64,000 nt of DNA from Mariniflexile gromovii. Lineage in GTDB: Bacteria > Bacteroidota > Bacteroidia > Flavobacteriales > Flavobacteriaceae. How positions within the stretch are numbered: position 1 is the stretch's first letter; the number at the start of each line of letters is the position of its first letter. A program made the translations under genes and the position numbers. The notes beneath the pieces are model-generated. The model ran no database searches and was not told the origin of the DNA. It saw only the letters and a program-made list of their open reading frames with translations. Shown piece by piece: positions 43,263-53,076 of the stretch. The DNA lies in assembly GCF_017814435.1 (NCBI RefSeq), contig NZ_JAGJCB010000007.1, positions 113,382 through 177,381 on the forward strand, in the 5' to 3' direction.

Positions 43263-44672
43263 ATGAAAACACAAAATTTTATTCGACTATTACACTATTT
43301 CTTTCTTAGCTTAATTCTTTTGAATTGTAGTGAAGATGAAGAAAATTATCAAATTGATTCATCTAAAATATCAATTGCAAATCCTGCATACACCATCGAA
43401 CCAGGAATGAGTTCTACTACTATTCATTTAAAATTAGATACCAAAGCAACAATAGATGGAATTATTTCAGTAGAATTATCTGGGAGTGCTTTGTATAATA
43501 CTGATTATACAACAATCCCACAAGCTGTAAATAATGAAATTAACATTAAACTTCTGCCCAAAACAAAGGATACTAGTTTTGTAGTTTATCGCAGCAATCA
43601 AAATTTACCTACTGATAAAAAGATAAATCTAAAATTAAAAAATCCAACCACAGGATTTTCATTAGGAAACAATATTGTATCCGAAGTAAAACTAACTGCC
43701 CAAATGCCTACAGGTAACAAACTAAATTTTGACAACTCTGCCGGCAGTGTTTCTGAAGGTACTTTAGCAGGAATGGTAGTTGGATTAAATACAACAAATA
43801 CAGTATCTAATGGAAGTCATGCTAGAGTTAAACTTATAATTCCGGAAGGGATTGTGTATGGTACTCATTTTAAAACTGAACCTGCAACCGTTTTAAACGA
43901 AGTAACTCTAGAATTCAATCAAAATGCCCAAAGCACAAGCTTTAAAATCATACCAATAAATGACAATTTAGTTTTAGGCGATTATTCGATAGGGTTTGAA
44001 ATAATTGAAGTTACAGGCGGTTTAGAAATTGGAGCAAACAAAGTATTTACAGCAACCATTCTTGAGAATGATAATGCTACAGGAGTTATAAATACCATTG
44101 CCCAACTAAGATCTAAGTTTAATGAAAATCAAAATAATTGGTACTTACCTGAAAATTACTTAATTGAAGGAGTTGTAACATCAAATGGAAATACAGCTGA
44201 TAATAACTCGGTATACATTCAAGATGCAACAGCTGGTATTTTAATACGGTTTACCACTTCAAACATATTTAATTTAGGAGATAGAATAAGACTAAATCTT
44301 GGAAGCGCAACAGGAACTTCCATTAACGGTCAAAAGGCTATAAATCAAGTAAATTTAAATGGTTTCGCTAAATATTCTGAAAACGTATTTGTAGAAGCCG
44401 AAACCATAACAATGGCTCAATTTCGCTCAGGAAATTATGAAGGTAAAAAAGTTAAAATTGAAAATGTATATTTTCTAAATGCAGATAACAAAGAAACTTT
44501 TTATGGGCAAAAAATAATAAGACATGATGCTTATATGGCCGCTGTAATAACTTATGGCACAGCTTCATTTAGTCATTTCGTGATTCCTCAAGGAACATTA
44601 TCTATTACGGGAATTGCTGGAGACTGGGGAGCCCTTCTTCCTCAAAAATACAGTCACGATATCAACTACTAG
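43263..44672 (+). CDS. Surface lipoprotein with DUF5689 domain
   Basis: 469 residues, lipoprotein signal (FFLSLILLNC, Cys 22) followed by SEDEEN, an acidic surface-export-like tail. Two beta-sandwich, Calx-beta-like parts (about 35-140 and 150-270) precede the DUF5689 OB-fold domain (about 275-469): VINTIAQLRSKF…YLIEGVVTSNG…NSVYIQDATAGILIRF…LGDRIRLNLGSATG. Such proteins occur in flavobacterial outer-membrane systems, often near nuclease or phosphate genes. Here it shares a promoter type with the LytTR system next door, which suggests joint control. Confidence 0.8.
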   Translation: MKTQNFIRLLHYFFLSLILLNCSEDEENYQIDSSKISIANPAYTIEPGMSSTTIHLKLDTKATIDGIISVELSGSALYNTDYTTIPQAVNNEINIKLLPKTKDTSFVVYRSNQNLPTDKKINLKLKNPTTGFSLGNNIVSEVKLTAQMPTGNKLNFDNSAGSVSEGTLAGMVVGLNTTNTVSNGSHARVKLIIPEGIVYGTHFKTEPATVLNEVTLEFNQNAQSTSFKIIPINDNLVLGDYSIGFEIIEVTGGLEIGANKVFTATILENDNATGVINTIAQLRSKFNENQNNWYLPENYLIEGVVTSNGNTADNNSVYIQDATAGILIRFTTSNIFNLGDRIRLNLGSATGTSINGQKAINQVNLNGFAKYSENVFVEAETITMAQFRSGNYEGKKVKIENVYFLNADNKETFYGQKIIRHDAYMAAVITYGTASFSHFVIPQGTLSITGIAGDWGALLPQKYSHDINY

Positions 44673-44744
44673 CATAATAAAAATTATAAAAAAAACAAAA
44701 AGTTAATTATTAAGATTTTGTTTATAATTTGCCATATTATTATT

Positions 44745-44785
44745 TAAGTCTGAAAACACCCCAAAAGTTAGTGTTTTCAGACTTA
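44745..44785 (+). terminator. Terminator of the DUF5689 gene
   Basis: TAAGTCTGAAAACAC (44745-44759) pairs perfectly with GTGTTTTCAGACTTA (44771-44785), 15 bp, loop of 11. The T tract after it is weak. Confidence 0.65.
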
Positions 44786-44799
44786 TAAATTTCACTAAT

Positions 44800-44869
44800 A
44801 GGTTTGTTACTAAATAATTCACTTTCATTACATAAACATGATTTTTTTCAATTTTTAAAATTAATTTTG
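44800..44869 (+). promoter_or_regulatory. Box pair and promoter before the sensor kinase gene
   Basis: ACTTTCATTACA at 44821 has a weaker partner AGGTTTGTTACT at 44800, 21 bp upstream (7 of 12 identical). The TTAC core is 34 bp before the -7 element TAATTTTG (44862-44869). The geometry matches the other sites and would make the kinase-regulator operon self-controlled. Confidence 0.55.
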
Positions 44870-44921
44870 ATAATCTAACTTAATCAAAAAATCTAAATAT
44901 TACTTCTTCAATGGCTACAAT

Positions 44922-46691
44922 ATGAAAATAGGCTTTCTTAATTTACCATTTAAAGGCTGTCTTACATTACTCTTTTTATTGTTACTATCAAAAAGCATCT
45001 ATGCTCAGACAGCAAAACATTCCGATTACCTAGAAGAACTAAGTGTATTGATTAGGGAAACAACAAATGATCCAGAAAAGGGTTTAAAAATTTCTGATTC
45101 ACTCATCACTATTGCCAAAAAAACAAATAACATAAATAAATATGCAATTTCATTGCTTGCAAAAGGAGCAGCCCTCTCTTTCATAGGCAAAAATAGTGAA
45201 GCCCTCGAAATTGAACTAAAGGCATATGCTATTTTCGATTCTATAAATGATACTACGGGGAAATCTATAAGCTTACTAAATATATCTTATGTGCAGATGC
45301 ATCTTAAAAAATATAGAAAAGCACAAGATTATTTACTTCAGGCTTTAGACTTTGCCGAGAAAGATAATAGCAGACTCTTAACAAACATTTATGCCAATTT
45401 AGCAAGCGCTTCTGTAGAATTAGAACAATACAATGAAGGGATAAAGTATTATAAAATGGCATTATCTCATTTCAAGAAAATTGAAAATTTTTATGGGGTC
45501 TCTATTACCTATCATGGTATATCCATTGCCTACCGAAATTTGCATGATAATACTCTAGGTGAAAAATATGGATTATTAGCATTAAATTATCAAAAGAAAA
45601 CCAATTCCGATTATGCTCTCTCAATGATTGCTTTAAATTTAGGTGATATTTACCTGGAAGAAGGCAAATTAGATACTGCAAAAAAATATTTAGACATTGG
45701 TGGCGAAGCATCAGAAAAGATTAATTACCCGCATCACAAAGAAAACTATTATGAAAATATGGCCAGATGGCATAAACTTAATAATGATTACAAAAGTGCA
45801 CTTGAATACTACGAAAAATATTCAATAGTCAAAGACTCTATATATTCTTTGGAAAATGAAAAAATTAGCAGCGAAATAGAAGAACAATTTCAAAATGAAT
45901 TAAAAACAAATGAGATCAAATTATTAAAAACCCAAAAAGAATTGGCCACTGCCGAAATTGAAAAAAACAGATTTTGGGCATTGATTTTAATATTAGTAAC
46001 TATTCTATGTATAGCTGCCATTGTTGTATTATATCAAAATTATATAGGAAATAAAAAATCCAACGAGTTGCTAAAGTTAGAAAAAGTACAGCTGTCCGAA
46101 AGAAACCAGCTTCTAGAGAGTGAAAACATCTTGGTTCAATTTGAAACATTAAGAACCCAAGTAAGCCCCCATTTTTTGTTTAATTCTTTAAATGCGTTAA
46201 CCTCATTAATTAAGACCGATAAAGAAAAAGCATTACGGTTTACTAAAGAATTTTCTAAAATTTTCAGAAACACATTAGAATTAAAAAAGAAAAATCTCAT
46301 TACTTTAAAAGAAGAGCTAGAACATGTCAATGCTTATTTATATCTACAGAAAATGAGATTTGACTCCAATTTAATCATAAATATAAATATTGATTCCAAG
46401 TTTTTAAATGATTATCTACCTCCTTTTTCCTTACAGATGGTCATTGAAAATGCCATTAAACATAATATTATCACCGTAGAATCTCCTTTACAAATAGAAA
46501 TAAATGCTAAAGATTCTTTTTTGGTTGTTACCAACAATCTTCAACCTAGACAAGTTACTGAAGATTCTACCAAAACAGGTGTAAAAAATATTATATCTCG
46601 TTACAAATACATCTCGGAGTTAGAACCAACATTCGAAATTACAAACAACCTTTTTTATGTAAAACTACCATTAATAAAAGAAGAATTATGA
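44922..46691 (+). CDS. LytS/YpdA-type sensor histidine kinase with TPR sensor
   Basis: 589 residues. A signal peptide (to about residue 29, ending IYAQ) is followed by about six TPR repeats (about 35-300) in the periplasm, a coiled coil, one membrane segment (FWALILILVTILCIAAIVVLY, about 348-368) and the His_kinase domain. The phosphorylated His is in TLRTQVSPHFLFNSLNALTSLI (about residue 416) and the ATPase part has MVIENAIKHN and GVKNIISRY. It overlaps the regulator gene by four bases (ATGA). The ligand is unknown. Confidence 0.92.
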   Translation: MKIGFLNLPFKGCLTLLFLLLLSKSIYAQTAKHSDYLEELSVLIRETTNDPEKGLKISDSLITIAKKTNNINKYAISLLAKGAALSFIGKNSEALEIELKAYAIFDSINDTTGKSISLLNISYVQMHLKKYRKAQDYLLQALDFAEKDNSRLLTNIYANLASASVELEQYNEGIKYYKMALSHFKKIENFYGVSITYHGISIAYRNLHDNTLGEKYGLLALNYQKKTNSDYALSMIALNLGDIYLEEGKLDTAKKYLDIGGEASEKINYPHHKENYYENMARWHKLNNDYKSALEYYEKYSIVKDSIYSLENEKISSEIEEQFQNELKTNEIKLLKTQKELATAEIEKNRFWALILILVTILCIAAIVVLYQNYIGNKKSNELLKLEKVQLSERNQLLESENILVQFETLRTQVSPHFLFNSLNALTSLIKTDKEKALRFTKEFSKIFRNTLELKKKNLITLKEELEHVNAYLYLQKMRFDSNLIININIDSKFLNDYLPPFSLQMVIENAIKHNIITVESPLQIEINAKDSFLVVTNNLQPRQVTEDSTKTGVKNIISRYKYISELEPTFEITNNLFYVKLPLIKEEL

Positions 46692-47437
46692 AAGCTGTAA
46701 TCATTGAAGATGAAAAATTAGCATCAGACTATTTAGAAACCTTGCTTCAAAAAGATAGTTTCAACATTAATGTTGTAAAAATCATTGATAATGTAAAAGA
46801 TGCCATCCAATGGCTTTCACAAAACACCGTAGATATCATTTTCCTAGATATCCATTTAGGTGATGATACTAGCTTTTCAATTTTTGATAAACTACACATT
46901 AACACGCCTATTATTTTTACAACAGCCTATAATGAATACGCCATAAAAGCTTTTAAACTTAATAGCATTGATTATTTGCTCAAACCAATAGATGAAGACG
47001 AATTGAGAGCTTCAATTGATAAATTAAAAAATAGAATTTCAAACTCCAATTCCTTTAATGTTCAGAAAATTTTAGAGGTAATGCAGCAAAAGGAAGATTA
47101 CCAAGAACGGTTCATGGTAGTTAGTGGACAAAAAATAAAAAGTATTCTTATTGATCAGGTAGCGTATTTTCTATCTGAAGGGCGCTATGTTAAATTGGTA
47201 ACCAAAAACAATGAAAAATATCTTTTAGACCAATCATTGGAAAATCTAGAAAACAGGCTAAACCCCAGTTATTTTTATCGTGTAAACAGACAAGCCATAG
47301 TAAGTTTTGCTAGCATTCAACAGATGATTGTTTGGTCTAAAAGTAGAGTGAAATTAGAATTAAGTCCTGTTACCGAGTTTGATGTTATTGTTAGTATTGA
47401 TAAATCTGGTGAATTCAAAAAATGGCTTAACCGATAG
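46688..47437 (+). CDS. LytTR-family response regulator
   Basis: 249 residues. Receiver domain 1-120 with the acidic pair IIEDEK, phospho-acceptor D54 in IIFLDIHLGDD, TTAYNEYAIKAF and LLKPID. LytTR DNA-binding domain about 140-245 (VSGQKIKSILIDQVAYFLSEGRYVKLVT…YRVNRQAIVSF). LytTR proteins bind pairs of short direct repeats about two helical turns apart. The 21-bp repeats before 44922, 43263 and 47597 fit this well, so it probably controls its own operon and both neighbours. Confidence 0.93.
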   Translation: MKAVIIEDEKLASDYLETLLQKDSFNINVVKIIDNVKDAIQWLSQNTVDIIFLDIHLGDDTSFSIFDKLHINTPIIFTTAYNEYAIKAFKLNSIDYLLKPIDEDELRASIDKLKNRISNSNSFNVQKILEVMQQKEDYQERFMVVSGQKIKSILIDQVAYFLSEGRYVKLVTKNNEKYLLDQSLENLENRLNPSYFYRVNRQAIVSFASIQQMIVWSKSRVKLELSPVTEFDVIVSIDKSGEFKKWLNR

Positions 47438-47470
47438 ATATTTTAAAATCTGTATTCTTCACATTTTAGC

Positions 47471-47541
47471 CCTTTCATAACAAAATTTCTTCCTTTCATT
47501 ACATCCCAAAATATTGGGCAACTAAAGCCTACATATATTTG
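47471..47541 (+). promoter_or_regulatory. Paired CTTTCATTACA boxes and promoter before the barrel gene
   Basis: CCTTTCATAACA (47471-47482) and CCTTTCATTACA (47492-47503) are 21 bp apart. The -33 TTG (47514-47516) and -7 TATATTTG (47534-47541) are 17 bp apart, the best promoter in the window. TTAC core to -7 is 35 bp. Confidence 0.7.
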
Positions 47542-47596
47542 CTTCATAATAGAAATTCTTCTATAAAATATCATCATTAATCAAAAAACAAACATT

Positions 47597-48265
47597 ATGA
47601 AATTTAGAATTTTAATGATTACAAGCTTAACTTTATTAATCTGTAAAATAGCTACGGCCCAAGAAGTAAAATGGGGTATTAAAGCGGGAGTGAACATGTC
47701 CACTTTAAAAACCGATTTAAATGAGGAAAAGTATTTATTTGGATACCATGTTGGAGGTCTTGCAGAAATCAAATTCAGTGAAAAGTTTTTACTGCAACCA
47801 GAATTGCTCTACTCTTTGCTAGGTGGGAAAATTGAAGACTCTTTTAGTTTTGATGATGAAGGTACAACCTTCAGTATGGACTATAAAGAAGACGTAAAAC
47901 TAGCTTATCTACAACTACCAATAATGCTTAAATATCATGTTGCAAAAAACTTGAATATGGAAGTTGGTCCACAAATTGGTTATTTATTAAGTGCAAAAAG
48001 TGATTACGAGGTTAAAATGAAGTTTGACGATGAAGACATGACCGACTCCGGCTCTGAAAAAATCAAAGACCAAGTAAAATCTTTAAATTTTGGTTTAAAC
48101 TTTGGTTTGGGATATGAATTTAACAACAAAATGTTCATTCAAGGTAGATATCATTTAGGCCTATCGGATATAAACGATTCCGAAACAAGTTTAGATGAAG
48201 AGTCTATAGATAGGGGAAGCATTAAAAATAACAGTTTTCAAGTATCTGTTGGATTTAAATTTTAG
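47597..48265 (+). CDS. PorT-like outer-membrane beta-barrel protein
   Basis: 222 residues with a signal peptide ending near ATAQ (residue 22). The outer_membrane_beta-brl_2 pattern is clear: VKWGIKAGVNMSTLKTD, GYHVGGLAEIKFSEKFLLQPELLYSLLGGK, LAYLQLPIMLKYHVAKNLNMEVGPQIGYLLSAK and the final strand SFQVSVGFKF with terminal Phe. It directly follows the LytTR regulator and has the best matching box pair. It is a likely output of the system. A terminator follows. Confidence 0.88.
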   Translation: MKFRILMITSLTLLICKIATAQEVKWGIKAGVNMSTLKTDLNEEKYLFGYHVGGLAEIKFSEKFLLQPELLYSLLGGKIEDSFSFDDEGTTFSMDYKEDVKLAYLQLPIMLKYHVAKNLNMEVGPQIGYLLSAKSDYEVKMKFDDEDMTDSGSEKIKDQVKSLNFGLNFGLGYEFNNKMFIQGRYHLGLSDINDSETSLDEESIDRGSIKNNSFQVSVGFKF

Positions 48266-49272
48266 GAATTTAATTTTAGTTTTAGTTAAAATGGAGTTTC
48301 AATATATAGAAACTCCATTTATTAAAAAACCAATCAATTATGAATTTAAAAAAATATTAAATATCCAAAGAGTTATCATTTAAAACAGCAACGGAAAACA
48401 ATAAGGCCTTCCTGCTTTTTTATACATTGATTATTCTTAAACATAATAACTAAGTTGAATTTTACTAATAAAATAACTCCGAACATTTACTGCATTTATA
48501 AAAAATCTATTGTTAAAGTACTTAAATAATTATCATATATATTCTTTAAAACACTTTAATTACTCTTTGGCTCATGATAGTTAAGATTATTTAAGATTTC
48601 AAAAGCAAATATTTGTAGGTTTTTTAGGATAATTAAAATCCATTCATAAAGGTTATAACAGTAAATCCCTAAAATTAAACTTATAAGCTATCCAAATGTT
48701 TAGTCCAAAATTTGCATTTGATGAGTTCAGAAAACGGTTTGACTACTTAGTCATTTTATTCGTAGAATTAAAACTATGTAATCTTACTTTAAAACGAGTT
48801 ATATTGATTATCTGTTTAAATTCCAATATAATGATTAAACAACTTATAGTGGTTCTTCATAAGTCCATATAAATCAAATTCATAATTTATTTTATTAACG
48901 TATGTTCTAAGTAAAAAAAATAATGGTGATAACAAAAAAATTATCTCAAAGTACAACTGACTAAGTAAACTAAGATTGATTATGAAATAGGATACTTACG
49001 ATAAATAATCAAACTGAAACTAAAAATTAAACAACGCATTGGAAAGATTACTTTTTTTTATAAAATGATAGTCTCATGCAAATAAGCATTCTTTATATAA
49101 ATCCTTTTTAAATGTATTAGTTTGAATCACTTACTTATATGCGAAGAGGTAAAATTACCCATAAAAAAGTAAATAATTGATCTACTACAGGAAAAACACT
49201 TCTTATAAATTAAAAATCACAAAAATTAAAAAAACATCCATGCAAAGAACACAACTAAAACTATTTTAAAGA
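48266..49272. other. About 1 kb of AT-rich DNA without a recognised gene
   Basis: After the terminator at 48289-48320, an imperfect hairpin at about 48388-48416 (AGCA..GGAA with TTCC.TGCT) ends in a T run and could be another terminator. The rest shows short frames only and no homology I recognise. It may be decayed DNA. Confidence 0.4.
48289..48320 (+). terminator. Terminator of the barrel gene
   Basis: AAATGGAGTTTC (48289-48300) and GAAACTCCATTT (48309-48320), a 12-bp perfect stem with an eight-base loop, flanked by A and T runs. Confidence 0.85.
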
Positions 49273-50211
49273 TTATTTAGTTTGTAAAAGTAATTTAGAG
49301 TTAAGATACAACTCCCTTCTCGCTCCTCCCTTATTAAAAAGAGAGCGCATTCTTTCCTTTTGGCCAATTGTAAACATACACATTGATTTATCGTTAACTC
49401 TATCCATAAAATTCATAAACATATCATTACTACCACAAGAATTTTGAGGATGTATAGGATCTCCAAGATACTGTGATTTCTGGTTAGGTGTATCCTCAAC
49501 TAAGTCTCCAACTTCACAATTCCCATCTTTACCATAAATGTGTAATAAATTCAACCAATGCCCTATTTCATGAGTAGCTGTTCTTCCTTTATCAAAGTTG
49601 GCTATTAATGGGGGCAAAACTCCAAACACCCTAGGGTCAATCACTACCCCATCAATTCTTGGATCGTCTCCTGGAAACTGTGCATAACCTCCTAATCCAA
49701 GATTTCCATTATGATCGCTTAAATCAGCTATCCAAATATTTAAATATTTATTACAGGGCCAAGAATCTTGTCCTCCTTTATCAGAAAAATATAATTTTAG
49801 GTCTGTAATTGGAGTGCTAACATTGCTAGGTGTCTTTCCATCCCATCCTGTTACCTCACCGGTTGTCCTAATTATACCAGTCGTAGAATTCCCTTCTGGA
49901 TCCTTTTTTGCTAAGTAAAACTCAATCCCCACATCTGCGGATAAACCAATAAATTCTAATGGAGTGTTAATAATATCTAAGTTTAACTTTCTAAAATCCT
50001 TATTTAGCACTTCTATTTGAGATTTGATTTTTTCATCACTAATTTCAAACGGCTTAGGAGCATAGTTGACAACATGAACAACTACAGGTATAGATATTAT
50101 TTCATCTTCTGGAATTATAGAAGGTAATTTACCATTAGAGGTATTTTCCACTTCTGAGCATGAATTAAATAAAACAATGCAAAAAACCAATAATGTTTTT
50201 CTCATTTTCAA
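49273..50211 (-). CDS. M43-family zinc metalloprotease lipoprotein
   Basis: 312 residues with a lipoprotein signal (VLFNSC, Cys 18). The zinc site HEIGHWLNLLH (214-224) fits HExxHxxGxxH in its M43 variant, and the Met-turn MNFMDRVND is near residue 275. Pro-like segment VVHVVNYAPKPFEISDEKI at 45-63 is typical of cytophagalysin relatives. It acts on peptides outside the cell. It may be last in a minus-strand group with the head-GIN, amidohydrolase and barrel genes, about 103 bases after the previous one. Confidence 0.9.
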   Translation of the reverse strand: MKMRKTLLVFCIVLFNSCSEVENTSNGKLPSIIPEDEIISIPVVVHVVNYAPKPFEISDEKIKSQIEVLNKDFRKLNLDIINTPLEFIGLSADVGIEFYLAKKDPEGNSTTGIIRTTGEVTGWDGKTPSNVSTPITDLKLYFSDKGGQDSWPCNKYLNIWIADLSDHNGNLGLGGYAQFPGDDPRIDGVVIDPRVFGVLPPLIANFDKGRTATHEIGHWLNLLHIYGKDGNCEVGDLVEDTPNQKSQYLGDPIHPQNSCGSNDMFMNFMDRVNDKSMCMFTIGQKERMRSLFNKGGARRELYLNSKLLLQTK

Positions 50212-50314
50212 ATTATCATAATTTATTAAATATTAAAGACTCTTTAACTTAATATTGATTCACAATATGTAACAAGGTTTACATGTACTATATTCAATTT
50301 ATCTATACAATTTA

Positions 50315-50959
50315 TCAATTGTCATTAATAACTTTTCCCGAACCAGAAATATTAGTGCTTATTAAGGGAGCTCCCCTATAATATAAACTTCCACTCCCTT
50401 CAATTTTAACGAAAAGTTGGGATTTACATGTTACTTCAATATCACCTGCTCCTATGGTTTTTGTGGAAACCTTACTTCCTTCCATTTCATACGCAAAAAT
50501 ATTACCCGAACCTTCATTTCTAATATCCAAAAATTCACAGCTTCCTTCCAAAAAAACCGAAGCGGAACCACTGTTTATGACCTTAAAAACTTCTACCTCA
50601 TAGTTATTGAACAGATGAATATCTCCCGCTCCAAAATTCTCAACTTGACTTAAGTTTTTTACTGTTATATAAGCTTTCAAATGGGTATTATTGTAGTTTC
50701 CATCTAGAAGATGTAACTTTAATTTTCCATTTGAAACTTTAGTCTTTACTCTGTGCATAATATTGTCGTCCGCAATAATTTCGACAGATTGTTCATTCCC
50801 CTTTGTAATGTATACTTCAAACATTCCTTCACTAGACACTTTACTAAAGTTTGCTACCTGTCGAATTTCTGATATTGTATCACCTGAACCCACAAATGTA
50901 TCACTAGAACATCCTAAGAAAGACAATACAAATATTGATATAATTCCTATATTTTTCAT
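50315..50959 (-). CDS. Head-GIN (DUF2807) lipoprotein
   Basis: 214 residues with a lipoprotein signal (VLSFLGC, Cys 17). The body shows the GSGxI and GAGDI repeats of the DUF2807 beta-helix: NFSKVSSEGMFEVYITKG, VENFGAGDIHLF, IRNEGSGNIFAYE, TIGAGDIEVTC, KIEGSGSLYYRG, ISGSGKV. Such proteins are cell-surface or periplasmic and of unknown role. It follows the amidohydrolase gene by 27 bases on the same strand. Confidence 0.9.
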   Translation of the reverse strand: MKNIGIISIFVLSFLGCSSDTFVGSGDTISEIRQVANFSKVSSEGMFEVYITKGNEQSVEIIADDNIMHRVKTKVSNGKLKLHLLDGNYNNTHLKAYITVKNLSQVENFGAGDIHLFNNYEVEVFKVINSGSASVFLEGSCEFLDIRNEGSGNIFAYEMEGSKVSTKTIGAGDIEVTCKSQLFVKIEGSGSLYYRGAPLISTNISGSGKVINDN

Positions 50960-50986
50960 TTTATAAATTTAAATTATTTAAACAAA

Positions 50987-52330
50987 CTACCTGTTGGCAA
51001 CAAATCTTTCCTTCATTTCATGGGCTCCCTTTAACAAGCCGCCAATATCCTCTCTTACTAATTTACCATCTTTCTTTAAAATATTACCAGCAACCATAAC
51101 AGTATCGACGTCGTGGTCCTTAGCATATAAAACTAGCATTGAGACGTGGTTTTCAAAAGGTAAAGTCGATATTGTATTTGGACTAATTATAATTATATCT
51201 GCCTGCTTTCCAACCTCTAACGATCCAATTTTATCGTCTAAACCTAAAACCTTAGCACCTCCTATTGTGGCCATTTTTAAAACCTCCATATCCTTTACAG
51301 CAAGTGTTTCTGGCATTTGTGATTTTTGATATAAAAATTCATTTTGAATGGCTCTTTCGGTTTGCAGGGCTGCTTTCATCTGATCAAACATACTACCTGA
51401 GGTGGCACATACCACATCAACCCCCAAACCTACAGGAATACCAAATTTTAAAGCTTTTCCAGTAACGGGGAGTCCTAATCCCATCTGTAATTCAACTTCT
51501 GGAGTCACTGAAATACTAGAGCCATGGTCTGCCAGCAATTTAAAATCATTTTTACTAATGGTGTTGGCATGCGCAAAATTGAGGTCATTACCCAATAAGT
51601 TCTCAGCATATAATTTTTTTATACCGTTGTATTTTGGACCAAAGGTTCCACCTCCAATATGCATTGAAATCTGTAAATCTAATTCTCTGCCTAATAAAAT
51701 GTCATGTTTTGTTGCTTCCATGGAAGAGTATTCAGGACCTCTAATGGCTAGAGCCATTGTCACTAAATTATTAGAAGAATTGAAATGATTTTTTCTTAGG
51801 TCTTTTGCTTTTAAAGGATGCCTTAATTGACTTTCATAAAACCATTCCCACACGGATGTGCCAGGTGTTCCATATCCAAACTTCGCTCTTATCTTAGAAT
51901 CTTTTAATCCTTTGATGGCGGCCTCTGTATGTTCTGGCGTATTCATGATGTGTGACCAATCAAAGACAGTTGTAATTCCAGAATTTATAGCTTCAATGGC
52001 ACCTAGTAAATTGGCTATGTAGACATCTTCAGCAGAAAGGGTAGGTGCAATTTCTCCTAACATATTATTTAGGTATTCCATTAACGTCCAATTGGATGCC
52101 ATTCCTTTAAAAGGGGATTCCCAAAGGTGCCTATGAGTATCTACAAATCCAGGTAAAACAATCTTCCTATGTGCATCTATAATATTACATTCCACTGAAG
52201 GAACTATGCATTTATTTATTTCTAATATTCTATCATTTTTGATTAGAATATCAAATTCACCTTGTACTAATTGGTCATTATTAAAAGAGACCATGGTACC
52301 TCCTTTAATTAAAATATACTTACTTTTCAT
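50987..52330 (-). CDS. Metal-dependent amidohydrolase (TrzN/AtzB-like deaminase type)
   Basis: 447 residues. The metal-binding HxH is in VLPGFVDTHRHLWE (about 56-69), later HIGGGTFG (about 222) and AHANTIS and VTPEVELQMGLG, with the final metal Asp in GLGVDVVCATSGSMFDQ (about 313-329). The two ends form the small beta-sandwich typical of the superfamily. No signal peptide, so cytosolic; a nucleobase- or triazine-like C-N bond is the usual substrate. Same strand as the barrel gene, 42 bases downstream of it. Confidence 0.87.
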   Translation of the reverse strand: MKSKYILIKGGTMVSFNNDQLVQGEFDILIKNDRILEINKCIVPSVECNIIDAHRKIVLPGFVDTHRHLWESPFKGMASNWTLMEYLNNMLGEIAPTLSAEDVYIANLLGAIEAINSGITTVFDWSHIMNTPEHTEAAIKGLKDSKIRAKFGYGTPGTSVWEWFYESQLRHPLKAKDLRKNHFNSSNNLVTMALAIRGPEYSSMEATKHDILLGRELDLQISMHIGGGTFGPKYNGIKKLYAENLLGNDLNFAHANTISKNDFKLLADHGSSISVTPEVELQMGLGLPVTGKALKFGIPVGLGVDVVCATSGSMFDQMKAALQTERAIQNEFLYQKSQMPETLAVKDMEVLKMATIGGAKVLGLDDKIGSLEVGKQADIIIISPNTISTLPFENHVSMLVLYAKDHDVDTVMVAGNILKKDGKLVREDIGGLLKGAHEMKERFVANR

Positions 52331-52372
52331 AATGTCGATTTAAATTAAGAGCTTATAAACAATGATTCCTTT

Positions 52373-53038
52373 TTAGTTAAAACAATACCCCAAAGTCAGT
52401 ATTACACTTCTGTTTTTAAAAGTGTCATCTTTAAATTCATCAGTATTTACAACATTTGATAAGCCATGTAAATAGCCTAATTGAATCATGCCCTTATCAA
52501 AAATATGTAAACCTATTATAGCGTTAAGGCTTAAGTCAAACTGATTAAAACCAAGTCCACCATCTTCGACTTTCTTGAATGGTTTATAATATAAGGTTTC
52601 CGTATTGCCTTCTATGGCTTGGGATATCTCTGCTTTCCCAGAAATTCCATAACCTAAAGAAGGACCTGCACCTATATACCACTTGTTTAAATTAAAAACA
52701 AAAAGGATGGGCATTTCAATATACTCGAGTTTGATTTCGGCCTTTTGAGTACCACTTGCCCCTTCGATAGAAAGGTCCAGATCCATTTTAGTCCCTTTTT
52801 GTTGATAATTTAAAGAAGGACGCAAGTAAAAATTATTCTTTAATGGTATTTCGGCAAATACGCCAATACCATAACCCAATTTCCATTCCTTTTCGGGTGA
52901 TTCGTCTCCTTCTGTTTTAAAAGAAGATTTGTTTAATATACCACGTGTCTGCACGCCATATTTAATTTGAGCTTGTATTGACATAGCTGATAAAATAATT
53001 GTTGTTAAAATGATTGTTTTTTTAAGAATTGTTTTCAT
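52373..53038 (-). CDS. PorT-like outer-membrane beta-barrel protein
   Basis: 221 residues with a signal peptide ending SIQAQ (residue 24). Barrel strands are seen: IKYGVQTRGILNKSSFK, WKLGYGIGVFAEIPLKNNFYLRPSLNYQQKG, KLEYIEMPILFVFNLNKWYIGAGPSLGYGI, and the end SVILTLGYCFN. Same family as the protein at 47.6-48.3 kb but only moderately similar. First gene of the amidohydrolase group. Confidence 0.87.
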   Translation of the reverse strand: MKTILKKTIILTTIILSAMSIQAQIKYGVQTRGILNKSSFKTEGDESPEKEWKLGYGIGVFAEIPLKNNFYLRPSLNYQQKGTKMDLDLSIEGASGTQKAEIKLEYIEMPILFVFNLNKWYIGAGPSLGYGISGKAEISQAIEGNTETLYYKPFKKVEDGGLGFNQFDLSLNAIIGLHIFDKGMIQLGYLHGLSNVVNTDEFKDDTFKNRSVILTLGYCFN

Positions 53039-53076
53039 GTTCGTTTTTGATTTTTAATGATTGTTTATATTTATGT

